Positions 30,674 to 41,606 of a stretch of DNA of 64,000 nt are shown in pieces; position 1 is the first letter of the stretch, and the number at the start of each line of letters is the position of its first letter. The notes below the pieces were generated by a model. The model was not told where the DNA came from. It worked only from the letters and a program-made list of their open reading frames with translations, and ran no database searches. Position numbers and translations under genes: made by a program. The stretch is taken from assembly GCA_041305345.1 (NCBI GenBank), contig JBFYLP010000005.1:1-64000 (forward strand). The letters are read 5' to 3'. This DNA is from JACRGC01 sp041305345. Lineage in GTDB: Archaea; Micrarchaeota; Micrarchaeia; Norongarragalinales; SBBD01.

Positions 30674-31230
30674 AAAAGTACTTCGCGTAAGCCGGAATAT
30701 ATGCGCTTGGTAGAAAAGGAATCAAATCGGGGTTGATTATTCATTTATCGACCGATAATTATTCTATTTTAATGCCAATTATTGTTTGAAATCCCAAAAT
30801 AAGCAGTAATTAAGCCCAAAATCGTATTCCGGGACGTTTTTTAGCTGCAAAATGGCCGACTATTACCATTCAAAATTCCTTTCTACTTATAGAACCAGGT
30901 ACGAGGGAAGCTTTAAATACCCCGAAGTGCAAAATAATGCTCCGCACAATTGGCATGCAATCGTGCGTTTTAATCGCTGCAGACCCGGTAAATCGGAGCT
31001 TCTGATGCTATGACCGATCTTGAACGGACTGTGCGCCTTATGATTCGATGATTAGGGCCCAGCACGCTTCATTCCACTGCAGCAAGTATGGGAATTTGAG
31101 TAGGCAGGATAGAATGCTTCAGATTCGACTCAGGTGCTGAGAGAGCAAACGCCATTAGTTCTTGCGATTCGTATCACATTCAGCAATTCGCTGTTTGTAC
31201 AGCTTTCCTTTCTTCGGGAAGGGAAGCTGT
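30674..31230 (+). promoter_or_regulatory. rRNA operon promoter and 16S leader
   Basis: The promoter is GGGAAG (BRE) plus CTTTAAATAC (TATA, 30911-30920), the strongest in the window; transcription should start near 30945. The leader contains the 5' half of the 16S processing stem (31130-31144) and a 14-bp hairpin with a TTCG loop (31199-31230) ending right at the mature 16S start. I see no protein gene here. Confidence 0.75.
31130..31144 (+). other. 5' strand of pre-16S processing stem
   Basis: TCAGGTGCTGAGAGA is the exact complement of 32969-32983 downstream of 16S (15 bp). Such stems carry the BHB site cut by the tRNA splicing endonuclease in archaea. Confidence 0.75.
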
Positions 31231-32847
<1,617 letters not shown>

Positions 32848-32850
32848 TTA

Positions 32851-32983
32851 ATCGCAAAGCGATATTGTCCGGTGGACAATCTTGCCAAACGACGAACTAA
32901 GGTTGACAATTTTGTGCGAGTTGCATTATGGGAAAAAGACTTTTCCCGCAATTCCTATGGATTGTAATTCTCTCAGCACCTGA
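32851..32983 (+). other. 16S trailer hairpins and 3' strand of processing stem
   Basis: ATCGC-AAA-GCGAT (32851-32863) and ATTGTCC-GGT-GGACAAT (32864-32880) follow the 16S end; TCTCTCAGCACCTGA (32969-32983) pairs with the leader. Confidence 0.65.
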
Positions 32984-33074
32984 ATCATTTTCTATCAATT
33001 TTGCATGCAAGTTGCAGAGTAATTTTTGCAACATTATATTTTCGTTTCTGTCAATTTGGCAGAACAACATCATT

Positions 33075-33180
33075 GGGCTCGTGGCGCAGTGGTAGCGCGC
33101 GTGCTTTGCAAGCACGAGGCCGTGGGTTCAAAAAGGGCCCCACCGGTGCGCGGGGTTTTTTGGAAATCCCACCGAGTCCA
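33075..33180 (+). tRNA. tRNA-Ala(TGC) with T-loop intron, in the 16S-23S spacer
   Basis: Acceptor GGGCTCG/CGAGTCC with the G3-U70 pair that marks tRNA-Ala, discriminator A, anticodon TGC, normal D arm and variable loop. One intron of 34 nt (33133-33166) at 59/60: exon T-T-C-A pairs with intron T-G-G-A (one G-U), bulges AAA and AAT, and a GC-rich hairpin inside (CCCC/GGGG). Splicing gives GTGGG-TTCAAAT-CCCAC and a 72-nt tRNA. The spacer position is conserved in archaea; the T-loop intron there is unusual. Confidence 0.92.
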
Positions 33181-33193
33181 TTCAAGTGGTTTT

Positions 33194-33565
33194 ATGGAAC
33201 TGAAGTCCAGGGAACTTGCAAGGCAATGGAAGTTGTCGGAAAGGGAAGCGGAGGCGTTCGTAGGGCAGGGGACTAAAATGTTCGATTCCGCTTTTGACAA
33301 GAATCTGCTGCCAAAAGGGCATAAGGAGCCTGCGAAGCAGCATTTCTTCAAGGCCGTGGAAAAGACCGCCCTTGCGGCGATGTACGGCAGGGGCCAGAGG
33401 AAATCGGTCGCCGAGGGAAGGAGAATCCTTTTGGCGGAATTGGGGAAGAAAAAATGGAATCTGTCGCGTAGGCAGATTGATGCGGTAGGAAGGCACGTGA
33501 ATGATTATTTGGGGAAAATACACAACATCTGGGTAGGAAAACAGCCGCCCCAGGTAAATTTTTAG
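33194..33565 (+). CDS. hypothetical protein encoded inside the rRNA operon spacer
   Basis: A 123-residue basic protein starting at an ATG 13 bases after the tRNA-Ala 3' end and ending about 145 bases before the 23S leader stem. Sequence: MELKSRELARQWKLSEREAE, then helical Lys/Arg-rich stretches ending WVGKQPPQVNF. Its composition and codon pattern look like a real gene, and it is on the rRNA strand. Protein genes inside archaeal rRNA spacers are rare. No family recognised; RNA binding would fit the charge. Confidence 0.5.
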   Translation: MELKSRELARQWKLSEREAEAFVGQGTKMFDSAFDKNLLPKGHKEPAKQHFFKAVEKTALAAMYGRGQRKSVAEGRRILLAELGKKKWNLSRRQIDAVGRHVNDYLGKIHNIWVGKQPPQVNF

Positions 33566-33671
33566 GATAAATGATTTTCTTGTCCCCTCGCAGGTTCAAT
33601 CCTGCAGGAGGCGTTCAAAATGCGGTTCCGGAAGTAAGACCCTGTGCGGCGTTTCGGAATGAAAGTGCTGA

Positions 33672-33734
33672 GGGATTTTCCTCCCAAGGAAAATCCCGTT
33701 TATGAAGCTGTATAGGAAATTATTTCACTGAGAG
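33672..33734 (+). other. 23S leader hairpin and 5' strand of pre-23S processing stem
   Basis: GGGATTTTCC/GGAAAATCCC (33673-33698) forms a 10-bp hairpin. GTATAGG...CACTGAGAG (33710-33734) pairs over about 24 bp, with one bulged T and one mismatch, with 37036-37059 after 23S. Confidence 0.7.
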
Positions 33735-33738
33735 TAGT

Positions 33739-36700
33739 GCTACAAGCCGTTCAGTGGATTGCTTGGCTTGGGTAACGACGAAGGGCGCGGCAAGCGGCGA
33801 AACGCCCGGGGTAGGCGCATGCAGCCTTTGATCCCGGGATTCCCGAATTGATCCGAGAGGATCGAAGACCTCCTGAATTGAAGTATCTTAGTAAGGAGAG
33901 GAAGAGAAATCAATTGAGATTCCGGTAGTAACGCGAGTGAACCCGGCATAGGGCAAACCGAATCCTCCCCGCAAGGGAGAGGCACATGTGGTGTTCGGGC
34001 TCGTCTTTTAACGCGGATAATCAGCCGAGGTGTGTTGGAAAACATTGTCATAGAGGGTGAAAGCCCCGTAGGCGAAGATGATTCCGGGTGTGATGAGTTC
34101 CAGAGTAAGGCTCGACGATTTTCGAGTCTGAATTCGGGGGTATTAACCTCCAACCCTAAACATACCCCAAGACCGATAGCGCATTAAGTACCGAGAGGGA
34201 AAGCTGAAAAGCAGCCAAAAAATGGCAGTGCAAAGTGCATGAAACTGAACCGGCTACATAAAGTTGCGGCTTTTAAGCAGGTATGACCGCAAGGGACTGC
34301 GAGGTTGCAACCTACTTCTTGAAGCAAGAGCCAAGGAGTTCTAGGGAGTGGCGAGCATAAAGCGAAGCGAAAGCGAGGAAGGCGCACCATGGCAACATGG
34401 GAGGCCTTGCGTGGTAATTCGCGCCAAGTCACTGCCTAGAGACCCGAAGCCAAAGCGAACTATACGCGCGCAGGGTGAAACCGTTCTTCCGAATGGTGGA
34501 GGCCCGCAACCGCTCCTGGTATATCCGGTCGGGTGACGTGCGCATAGGGATGAAAGTTCATTCGAGCTTGGCGTTAGCGGGTTCCCTCCGAAGTGTATCT
34601 TAGTACAGCCTCGGTTGAGACAGATATTCGGTAGAGCGACTGATTTGGGGGAGCGGGGAGTAACATCCTCACCTCCTTGTCAAACTCCGAAGCGAATATC
34701 GTCGTAGAAGCCGGGAGTTGGGATACCCGAGGTAAGCGCGGGTTCCGTGAGGGGAACGACCCCTACTGCGGTTAAGGTCCCAAAGAGTTGGCTAAGTGTA
34801 AATGCAAGATGTCATGGATCTCAGACAGCGGGGATGTAGGATCAGAAGTACCCATCATTTAAACAACGTGTAACAACGGACCCGTCAAGGTTCGTGGCGT
34901 CGCAAACTGTCGGGACTCAAGCCAACCACCGATACCGTGGAAATGCAGCAGAGCTGCATATTTGGTAGGAGGGCGTACGGGCTGGGCAGAAGTCGGGCTG
35001 TGAAGTCCGATGGACCAGCTTGTAACGAATATCTTGGTGCTAGTAGCATCTATTCCAGGCGAGAATCCTGGACGCCGGAAGGGCAAGGGTTTCTTGGCAA
35101 CGCTAATCAGCCAAGAGTTAGCCGGTCCTAAGACTAAACGTAACCGTGATGTCAAAAGGGAAAGCCGTTAATATTCGGCTGCCTTGTGGATGAACGCGGC
35201 AACGCAAGCATACATCTGACGCTTGTGGATCAGCCCAGTATTAGCAATAATATTCAAGCTGGACATTTCTGAGAAGTCTCGTTGAGAGGAGCATCAGAAA
35301 AAACAGCGATGAGCGATGAGTTGGGCCAATTCCAAAAGCCCCTGAAAAGGGTGTATGATTTTTTCCATGAGTCCGTACCGAGAACCAGTACAGGTGCCCC
35401 TAGCTGAAAAAGCTAAGGCGTGACAGGAGAACTGACGCAAGGGAATTCGGCAAAATGGCCCAATACCTTCGGTATAATGGGTGCCTACACCTCTCCAAAG
35501 ATTTATCGATGGGGATCTGTAGGTCGCAGTAACTTTTTTCCGGAAGGAAGAGAAGATGACGAACACGAACAACCTCTGATCTATGATGTGGTTGATAGCG
35601 ACGGATTTTTCTAATTTCGGACGAAGGCTGTATACTAGGGGATGTCGACTGTTTAGCAAAAACACAAGTCATCGATAAGTCGAAAGGCTGCATACGATGG
35701 CTGACGCCTGCTCACTACCAATACCTGAAACCGGGTTTCAACCTGGTCAAGGGCTGGCAAAGAGCGGGAGTAACTCTGACTCTCTTAAGGTAGCGTAATA
35801 CCTCGCCGCTTAATTGGCGGCTTGCATGAATGGCGTAACGAGCGTCCCACTGTCCCTGCGTTAGACCTGGTGAACCTACTTCTCAGTGAACATGCTGAGG
35901 ACTTCTAGGGGGAAACGAAGACCCCGTGGAGCTTAACCATAGCCTGTTGTTGATTCGCGGTTGGGTGTTCAAAGCGTAAGCAGGAGCCGTCATGCCGCAC
36001 CTTCTGGGGTGCGGATAGGCGAAAGTGTGACACTGCTAATATTTGACTACGAGTCTCATCTTGCAAAAGAAACAGCTGCAGGTGGGTGGTTTGACTGGGG
36101 CGGTACACCTTCGATAAGGAAACAAAGGTGCCCAAAGGTCAGCTCATGAGCGTCAGAAATGCTCTGTAGAGGGTTAAACACAAATGCTGGCCTGACTGTG
36201 ACTTTAACAAAATGGGTCGCAGACACGAAAGTGGGGGTTAACGAACAACAATGGCCTTTTAATGAGGCCTTGTTCTGTCAGACAAGCTACCCCGGGGGTA
36301 ACAGGCTCGTCGCGTGCTAGAGTTCATATCTCCCTTTGCCGCAAGGCAAATGAAGGATTGATCTCTCTTATGCGTTTTTGGGCAATTAGTCTTCGTTCAG
36401 TTGCACTGGCATTTAATGCTGGTGCGTGGAATGTTCCTCGTATCTATGTAGATGTCAGCGCAAGCTGAACCTGATTCAATTGTTTGTAAAAACCATGATC
36501 GGGAGGTTCTTTCCGTGAGGGAAGAAATCGACCACGCGGTTTGGTACATCGCTATCGGCTCAGGTCATCCTGGCGGTGCAGGAGCCGCCAAGGGTTGGGT
36601 TGTTCATCCATTAAAGACCTACGTTAGTTGGGTTCAGAACGTCGCGAGACAGTTCGGTGGCATCTCCTAGAAGTGCATTGCCGTTTGAGGGTAAGGTTCT

Positions 36701-36970
36701 CTGAGTACGAGAGGAACGGGGAACCGGCGCCGCTGGTATTGCAGCTGTCTTCCAAGGCAAGCTGCGTAGCTACGCGCTAACGGATAAGTCCTGAAGGCAT
36801 AGGCGGAATCGGGCAAACCATTATCGATCCTGGTTCCGCCGCCTAGCTAAGGACGAAGCCGTGCCTAAAACGAAACGGCACAGGCCGCTCATAGCAGATG
36901 AGTTCGATAGGGCGGGAGTGTAAGCAAAAAGCGCAAGCGATTTGTGAGCTAACCGCTACTAAAGGCCATA
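33739..36970 (+). rRNA. 23S ribosomal RNA
   Basis: Begins near CAAGCCGTTCAGTGGATTGC and ends near GAGCTAACCGCTACTAAAGG; both ends are estimated. Diagnostic blocks: CTCTTAAGGTAGCGTAATACC, GAAGACCCCGTGGAGCTT, ACCCCGGGGGTAACAGGCT, AGAACGTCGCGAGACAGTTCGG and the sarcin-ricin loop AGTACGAGAGGAAC. A 199-nt insertion (36329-36527) interrupts a universally conserved segment; without it the length is about 3030 nt, normal for archaea. No 5S gene follows. Confidence 0.95.
36329..36527 (+). other. intron-like insertion in 23S rRNA (near E. coli 2478)
   Basis: The conserved AGAGTTCATATCGAC is split after ...GTTCATA and resumes with TCGACC; the flanks CGCGTG and CACGCG still pair. Exon TTC can pair with intron GAA and intron TCCC with GGGA, leaving short bulges at both junctions, a BHB-like layout. 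Internal hairpins TTTGCC-GCAA-GGCAAA and TTCTTTCC-GTGA-GGGAAGAA close the ends. No ORF is long enough for a homing endonuclease. Ends may shift by up to two or three bases. Confidence 0.75.
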
Positions 36971-37035
36971 TCACACACTCTTTCAAACGTCTTTCATGGA
37001 TTGTGATGAAGTGAAAACCAAATGTTTGAAGGATA

Positions 37036-37059
37036 CTCGCAGTGAAATATTTCCTATAC
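37036..37059 (+). other. 3' strand of pre-23S processing stem
   Basis: CTCGCAGTGAAAT...CTATAC complements 33710-33734 upstream of 23S. Confidence 0.7.
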
Positions 37060-37107
37060 GGCGTAAAATACAAACAAGCACTTTTCGCATTTTTATTTTA
37101 CACCTTG

Positions 37108-37233
37108 AGCGTGAGCTTTTTTTTATGCATTTTGTTTTTTTTTTCAATTATTGGCGTAAGCCGGTTTTCTGTTTTGTCTAATAAATGTCAGCGTGAGCCC
37201 GGGTTTTTTCTCATTGGCGTAATGCATATTTTT
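37108..37233 (+). terminator. stacked GNRA-hairpin/T-run terminators of the rRNA operon
   Basis: Four similar units follow each other: AGC-GTGA-GCT plus eight T (37108-37124), GGC-GTAA-GCC plus T-runs (37153-37175), AGC-GTGA-GCC-CGGG plus six T (37190-37209), GGC-GTAA-TGC plus T-run (37216-37233). Each is a tiny stem with a GTRA tetraloop before a T-run. Confidence 0.55.
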
Positions 37234-37275
37234 CGGATTCGGTCCGTTTTTTAAACATCATCGGGTAATTTATAC

Positions 37276-38097
37276 ATGGCGAATAAATATGGAGCAGTCG
37301 TTCTTGCCGGCGGCGAGCTTTATCAAAAGGGCAAGGTGCATGGGCAGGAGAAGGGTGCCCTGCCTTTTCGTGGGCAGTCATTAGCTTCCCATGCTTATTC
37401 CGCATTGACGCAAATACCCGAAATGGACCGGATAGCCCTGGTTGGGAATGCGCAATTTGACCTACGCGTATCCGATATAAGGGTAACTTCGGTTGCTGGT
37501 AGAAAAAACGTCTACGATAGCATAAAGAAGGGCATTTCCGCATTGGGGCGGGATAATTACATAGTAATTATTCCTGGCGATACGCCCTTCATACGTAGCG
37601 ATTCCATTCGCAAAATAATTGAAGGATGCAAAAAGAAGGATTTCGACATCTACATTCCATTCGTTAAATACGGGGACTATTTGGAAAGCGAATTTGCCAA
37701 GAGAGCCCGGAGTCCGGTTGCATTCAAGGAAGGAAAATTTATTCCTGCAGGAGTCGTCGTGATATCGCCAAGGCTGCTTCAAAATAAAAAGATTGAGGCA
37801 GAAGTAGATCGTTTTGCCGGCCTTTTAAAAAATAATCGCGTTTATGGGGCAACGTTTGGGTTAATTAGGAAGCTTGGAATCATGAATATTATCAGGTTGG
37901 CTCATCCGAAAGCCCCCCTATTTGCTCGATTCCCAATCGTGAAGCCACATTCAATTTCAGAGATTGGGCCGTTGTTAAAAAAGAGGCTAGGAATTAATGT
38001 CGAGATAGGGATTCATAACACTCCGGATCTCTGCTTCGACATTGATCGACCCGAGCACTATGCATTGGCAAGAAGGTTGTCTGAAAAAATCAGCTGA
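37276..38097 (+). CDS. MobA-like NTP transferase domain protein
   Basis: A 273-residue protein. The N-terminus has the nucleotidyltransferase pattern: YGAVVLAGGELYQKGKVHGQEKGALPFRGQSLASHAYSAL (glycine loop and conserved Lys), then YIVIIPGDTPFIRSD with the metal-binding Asp of the G-D-x-P motif. This is the MobA/IspD/GlmU-type fold that activates small phosphates with NTP. A C-terminal 90 residues (LGIMNIIRLAHPKAPLFARF...DLCFDIDRPEHYALA) match MobA-like archaeal proteins. Exact substrate unknown. TTTTTTAAAC lies about 25 bases before the ATG, suggesting a leaderless transcript. Confidence 0.75.
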   Translation: MANKYGAVVLAGGELYQKGKVHGQEKGALPFRGQSLASHAYSALTQIPEMDRIALVGNAQFDLRVSDIRVTSVAGRKNVYDSIKKGISALGRDNYIVIIPGDTPFIRSDSIRKIIEGCKKKDFDIYIPFVKYGDYLESEFAKRARSPVAFKEGKFIPAGVVVISPRLLQNKKIEAEVDRFAGLLKNNRVYGATFGLIRKLGIMNIIRLAHPKAPLFARFPIVKPHSISEIGPLLKKRLGINVEIGIHNTPDLCFDIDRPEHYALARRLSEKIS

Positions 38098-38286
38098 TTA
38101 CTTTTTCTTCTTCGCCGAGCTCGCGAACTTGGTGGTCCATTTGAAGTGCGCCGGATTCCGGTGGAGCTTCAATTGGTTCTTCTCGCATTTGCGCGAGCAA
38201 AAGTGCATGCTGCTGCCGTCCCTCTTGAAAATGGTTAGGCCCGTGCCGATCGAGACCTCCCTGCCGCAAAAAGTGCAAATGACCAT
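38098..38286 (-). CDS. rpl24e: 50S ribosomal protein L24e
   Basis: A 62-residue protein with the L24e zinc finger: VICTFCGREVSIGTGLTIFKRDGSSMHFCSRKCEKNQLKLHRNPAHFKWT. Family length normal. Third gene of the L7Ae-S28e-L24e operon. Three bases from the S28e stop. Confidence 0.96.
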   Translation of the reverse strand: MVICTFCGREVSIGTGLTIFKRDGSSMHFCSRKCEKNQLKLHRNPAHFKWTTKFASSAKKKK

Positions 38287-38289
38287 ATC

Positions 38290-38598
38290 CTACATCATTC
38301 CTCTCCGCAGGTCCTTCTTGGGCCTTTTGTTCTTCAGGGGCTTCGCTTCCCTTTCCGTCTCCAGAAGCATGAGGTAATCGTGCACGCGAACCGAGCCTTT
38401 CACATTCCTGCGGATCACGCGGCCCTTGTCCTTGCCCTCCATGACCTTGCAGAGCACTTGGAGTATTTCGCCAAAAACGCCGGTCTTCCCAACGATTTCC
38501 ACGACCTCTGCGATGTAGCCCTCGGATGGCCGAAACTCCTTCCCCTCGTCCTTCACTTGGAGGGTCATTTCCTTGAATTTCTTCTTGACTCCACCCAT
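38290..38598 (-). CDS. rps28e: 30S ribosomal protein S28e with N-terminal extension
   Basis: A 102-residue protein. Residues about 28-95 are S28e (AEVVEIVGKTGVFGEILQVLCKVMEGKDKGRVIRRNVKGSVRVHDYLMLLETEREAKPL). Family members are about 70 residues; here about 25 basic residues precede and ten follow. The ATG at 38598 is preceded by a weak site; an internal start is possible if the extension is not translated. Confidence 0.93.
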   Translation of the reverse strand: MGGVKKKFKEMTLQVKDEGKEFRPSEGYIAEVVEIVGKTGVFGEILQVLCKVMEGKDKGRVIRRNVKGSVRVHDYLMLLETEREAKPLKNKRPKKDLRRGMM

Positions 38599-38643
38599 AA
38601 AAATCACGGATTGAATTGCATCTAAGCAGGAATGGAAGAGGGC

Positions 38644-39186
38644 TTAAGCCTTTTTCTCCTCGGGCTTTTGCGCTTCAGCCTTTTCAGGGTGCTTGTGCGC
38701 CTCGTCCGCCTTCTCTGCAGGCTTGTGCTCCGGCTTCTTCTCTGGCTTCTTCTTCGCAGAAGGGGGCTTCTTCTCCTCCTTCGCCTCGGCCTTCTTCTCT
38801 TCGGCCTTGAATGCGAACTTGCCAGCCATCTTTGCTACCACGTCCTTCAATGCGGCCTCGTTCGAAGTATTGCCCGCCTTCTGGATGGCAATGGCAGCCG
38901 AACCCACGTTAAGGCCAGCAGCCTTCCCAAGGGCGGCCTTTTCCTTCACGTAAATGTAAGGCACCTTCTTCTCCGAGCAGATCTGGGGAAGGTGCATCAC
39001 GATCTCCATCGGATCGACGTCCTCCGCGATCACGACAAGCTGCGCCTCGCCCTTCTCGATCGCTTTCGTGCACTCGTTCGTGCCCTTGCGCAATATCCCA
39101 TTGGCGGTCTTCACATCTGCCAGCAAGTCCAGTGTCTTCTTCTGGATATCTGCCGGAGTCTCGAATTTAACGTATTCCTTCGCCAT
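38644..39186 (-). CDS. rpl7ae: 50S ribosomal protein L7Ae with long Lys/Glu/Ala tail
   Basis: A 180-residue protein. The first 120 residues are archaeal L7Ae: GILRKGTNECTKAIEKGEAQLVVIAEDVDPMEIVMHLPQICSEKKVPYIYV. They bind kink-turns in rRNA, box C/D and H/ACA guide RNAs and RNase P RNA. The last 60 residues are low-complexity Lys/Glu/Ala/Pro repeats (PEKKPEHKPAEKADE), absent from ordinary L7Ae. Start at 39186; TATA box TATTTAAACC near 39263 on the minus strand. Confidence 0.95.
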   Translation of the reverse strand: MAKEYVKFETPADIQKKTLDLLADVKTANGILRKGTNECTKAIEKGEAQLVVIAEDVDPMEIVMHLPQICSEKKVPYIYVKEKAALGKAAGLNVGSAAIAIQKAGNTSNEAALKDVVAKMAGKFAFKAEEKKAEAKEEKKPPSAKKKPEKKPEHKPAEKADEAHKHPEKAEAQKPEEKKA

Positions 39187-39262
39187 AACAATCTCACCTA
39201 CGATTTTCATTGATTGTTTTTAACTGCAATAGAAAATCAGCATCTATTTTATCGCCGGATAG

Positions 39263-39273
39263 GTTTAAATAGG
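39263..39273 (-). promoter_or_regulatory. TATA box of the L7Ae operon
   Basis: CTATTTAAACC on the minus strand, about 80 bases before the L7Ae start. Confidence 0.5.
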
Positions 39274-39321
39274 TTTTGAGCTGCCAGCACGAGAAAAACG
39301 GGATTAAAAGGGCGGGGGACC

Positions 39322-41130
39322 TCAGGCCTGCACGATCTCGTAAACAAAAACGCCATTTTCGGAATGCGCCAGCCTCAGGTGCTGCCTTAAAGCCGGCGAA
39401 ATCTGCTTCGAAAGCCCCTCGTCAGCAAGTATGTGGGTAATTCCGTTCCGCCGAATTGCCTCCAAATCGTAAGAGAGCATCCGTTGCTGCTCGGATTTTG
39501 CGAAATTCGTGTCGAAACCGTGGGTTTCTGCCCAGAACGGGACGGAAAGGAACACTTGCCTGCCTCCAAGCGAATATATGCAGGAGCTCTTTTCCAACGA
39601 GTAGTCCGCAAGAAATACTGAACCGCTCGGCACATTGCCTGCGATCCAAAGGCAACTTTTGGTAAAGTCGCCATCGGCCAAATGCACCGGTGCTTGGGGG
39701 AAAACCGGATTGAAAAATATGAAAAACTGGTAATAGGAAGAGGCAAGGGCTAAAAGCACTATTGCTGCAAATGCGGCCTTGGTGAAAATATTCTCCCTCC
39801 TAAGCCATTCAATTCCGAAGGCGGCGTATATGCAAACGAAGAGCAGCAAGGGTAAAAAGAGCTTGTTGCTGTCCCAACGGTATGGGGCAATGACGAAGAA
39901 GTTGCCAAAGGCAAACAAGGCCAGGACGCCAAGGAGAATCAGCTCAATGTCCCTGTTCGCCTTTTCCCACAGGAAAAATGCCAGGATCGCAAGAGCCATA
40001 TGGCCGCCGGCATTGAGCAGCCAGAACATTGCCAAATCGTACAAATTTTGCGAATACGCAAACAATTCGGGCCTGAAAAAGGATTGCGCGAGGGTATTTT
40101 GAAGCTTGTCTGACAATAGGAATGCGAATTGGGGCGCAGCAATGGCAAGGGCCGCGACAAAACCAGATAACCATCCCTTCTTTCGGTAATAAATAATGAA
40201 AACAAAAAAAATTGCGAGCAATGCAATGAAGAAAAATGCGTTGAACATTGGCAAAAGGCCGATTGCAGCACCCAATGCCAGGTGGTTTTTTTCGCGCATT
40301 CCGGTCACATATGAGGCAAATATTGACAGGAACAGGAAGCCAAAAGCCATCGGCGGCTGGGAGAAGGGGAATGACAATAATGTGGGCGCGAATGGAAAGC
40401 CTTTCGGTCCGCTAACCATTATTTTTTCAATTGGGGGGGGATAAAAGGGCGAAAACCACGCAGCACCGCCGTGCTGGCAGCCGGTGCAGGGCGATACGAT
40501 GAACATCAGAAGAATGGCAAAAAGCGCTCCGATCCGGCTGTTTAGCAGGTTCCTGGAAAGGGAATAGAATGCGGTTACGAATGAGGCCACAAGCAGCGAA
40601 AGCACAAGCTGGAATGCGAAGATGTGGTTCAGCCCGCCTGTCACGAGAGTTGAGGCGAACAGGTCGGTAAAATAGTAATAGCTCAGGGGCTGCTCCGAGA
40701 AATTCGGGTAATGCGGGGGGAAATTCCCGTTGGCAACCGTATTGATGATTCCAAGGTGAAGCGCGAAATCCTGGGTGGCGACCGAGAAGCCGTTTGAGAA
40801 GCTTATCGATATGAATGAGACGTAACCCGCAATCAGGAGTGAAACAAGGAAAACCGCAAGCGAATCCTTTTCGAAGAGGGCTGCTGGAATGTCCTTAAGT
40901 GAAAAATGATCCTTCAAAAGGAAAAAGGCCGCAATGGCTGAGAAAAATGCAATTACTGAGATTGAAATCATTGAAAACCCCAGCACGCTGCTGAGTAAAA
41001 ATACGCCCCAAGTGTAAATAAGGATACCAAACAACACCGACGCGGGGAACAGCTCATCCTTGAAGAACCTGCAGGCAATCCCGTAGCCTAGGACGAAAAC
41101 GCAAACCAGAATCAGCAGTGCAAGTAGCAT
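39322..41130 (-). CDS. polytopic membrane protein, GT-C glycosyltransferase-like
   Basis: A 602-residue protein with about 12-14 transmembrane helices and a C-terminal exported part of about 110 residues. A long loop after the early helices reads FSEQPLSYYYFTDLFASTLVTGG, and another holds CTGCQHGGAAWFSPFYPPPIEK. This resembles the acidic, aromatic loops of GT-C enzymes and of archaeal YYY/DUF2298-type membrane proteins. Such enzymes transfer sugars from lipid carriers outside the membrane. The assignment is by architecture only. The ATG at 41130 follows GGTG; an upstream GTG at 41139 is an alternative. Confidence 0.6.
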   Translation of the reverse strand: MLLALLILVCVFVLGYGIACRFFKDELFPASVLFGILIYTWGVFLLSSVLGFSMISISVIAFFSAIAAFFLLKDHFSLKDIPAALFEKDSLAVFLVSLLIAGYVSFISISFSNGFSVATQDFALHLGIINTVANGNFPPHYPNFSEQPLSYYYFTDLFASTLVTGGLNHIFAFQLVLSLLVASFVTAFYSLSRNLLNSRIGALFAILLMFIVSPCTGCQHGGAAWFSPFYPPPIEKIMVSGPKGFPFAPTLLSFPFSQPPMAFGFLFLSIFASYVTGMREKNHLALGAAIGLLPMFNAFFFIALLAIFFVFIIYYRKKGWLSGFVAALAIAAPQFAFLLSDKLQNTLAQSFFRPELFAYSQNLYDLAMFWLLNAGGHMALAILAFFLWEKANRDIELILLGVLALFAFGNFFVIAPYRWDSNKLFLPLLLFVCIYAAFGIEWLRRENIFTKAAFAAIVLLALASSYYQFFIFFNPVFPQAPVHLADGDFTKSCLWIAGNVPSGSVFLADYSLEKSSCIYSLGGRQVFLSVPFWAETHGFDTNFAKSEQQRMLSYDLEAIRRNGITHILADEGLSKQISPALRQHLRLAHSENGVFVYEIVQA

Positions 41131-41142
41131 CAAGCACACCGC

Positions 41143-41517
41143 TTAGCCCTTCTTTTCCTTCACAAGTTCCTTTACCTGGTCGAGTGTCGCAAATTCGAGC
41201 GGATTTATCGAGTTTAGCACATAGCGCATCTCCGACACCTCCTTCCTCAGGTCGTCCACTTGCTTTTTTAGATCATCTACTCGCTGCAAATCTGCCCCTC
41301 CCGCAACTTTAGCTTCCCCGCTTTCCGCGCCCTTCTCATCATACTCCTTAAGCTTCTCGTTGTGCGCAACTATCGTGCGGCCGATGACCTCCTCGTTCTG
41401 CTCAATCTGCCGGAGCTTTTGCGCAATCAGGGATATCTTGGAATCGAGGGTATGGATGTCTTGCCTCATCGACTCGAATACCTTCTGCTGCGGAGTGCGG
41501 TTGTCAACTGGCGGCAT
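41143..41517 (-). CDS. coiled-coil protein of unknown function
   Basis: A 124-residue, mostly helical protein with heptad patterns in residues 10-60 (MRQDIHTLDSKISLIAQKLRQIEQNEEVIGRTIVAHNEKL) and 75-120. No membrane helix. It lies 12 bases upstream of the GT-C-like gene on the same strand and could be a cytoplasmic partner. Confidence 0.5.
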   Translation of the reverse strand: MPPVDNRTPQQKVFESMRQDIHTLDSKISLIAQKLRQIEQNEEVIGRTIVAHNEKLKEYDEKGAESGEAKVAGGADLQRVDDLKKQVDDLRKEVSEMRYVLNSINPLEFATLDQVKELVKEKKG

Positions 41518-41606
41518 TTGATCACTTCAGGAATTAATTCACGTCAAGCGCATATTTAAAACCTATTGATGCCTAATGTGAGAACTGGATTTCTATAGGC
41601 GTCATT

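Noticed and set aside
35530..35645. Apparent extra block in 23S (around TTTTTTCCGGAAGG...)
   Set aside because: It falls in a region of 23S that is variable in length between species, so it is better explained as an expansion segment than as an intron.
39322..41130. Oligosaccharyltransferase AglB/STT3
   Set aside because: No WWDYG motif is present; only a general GT-C-like architecture can be claimed.
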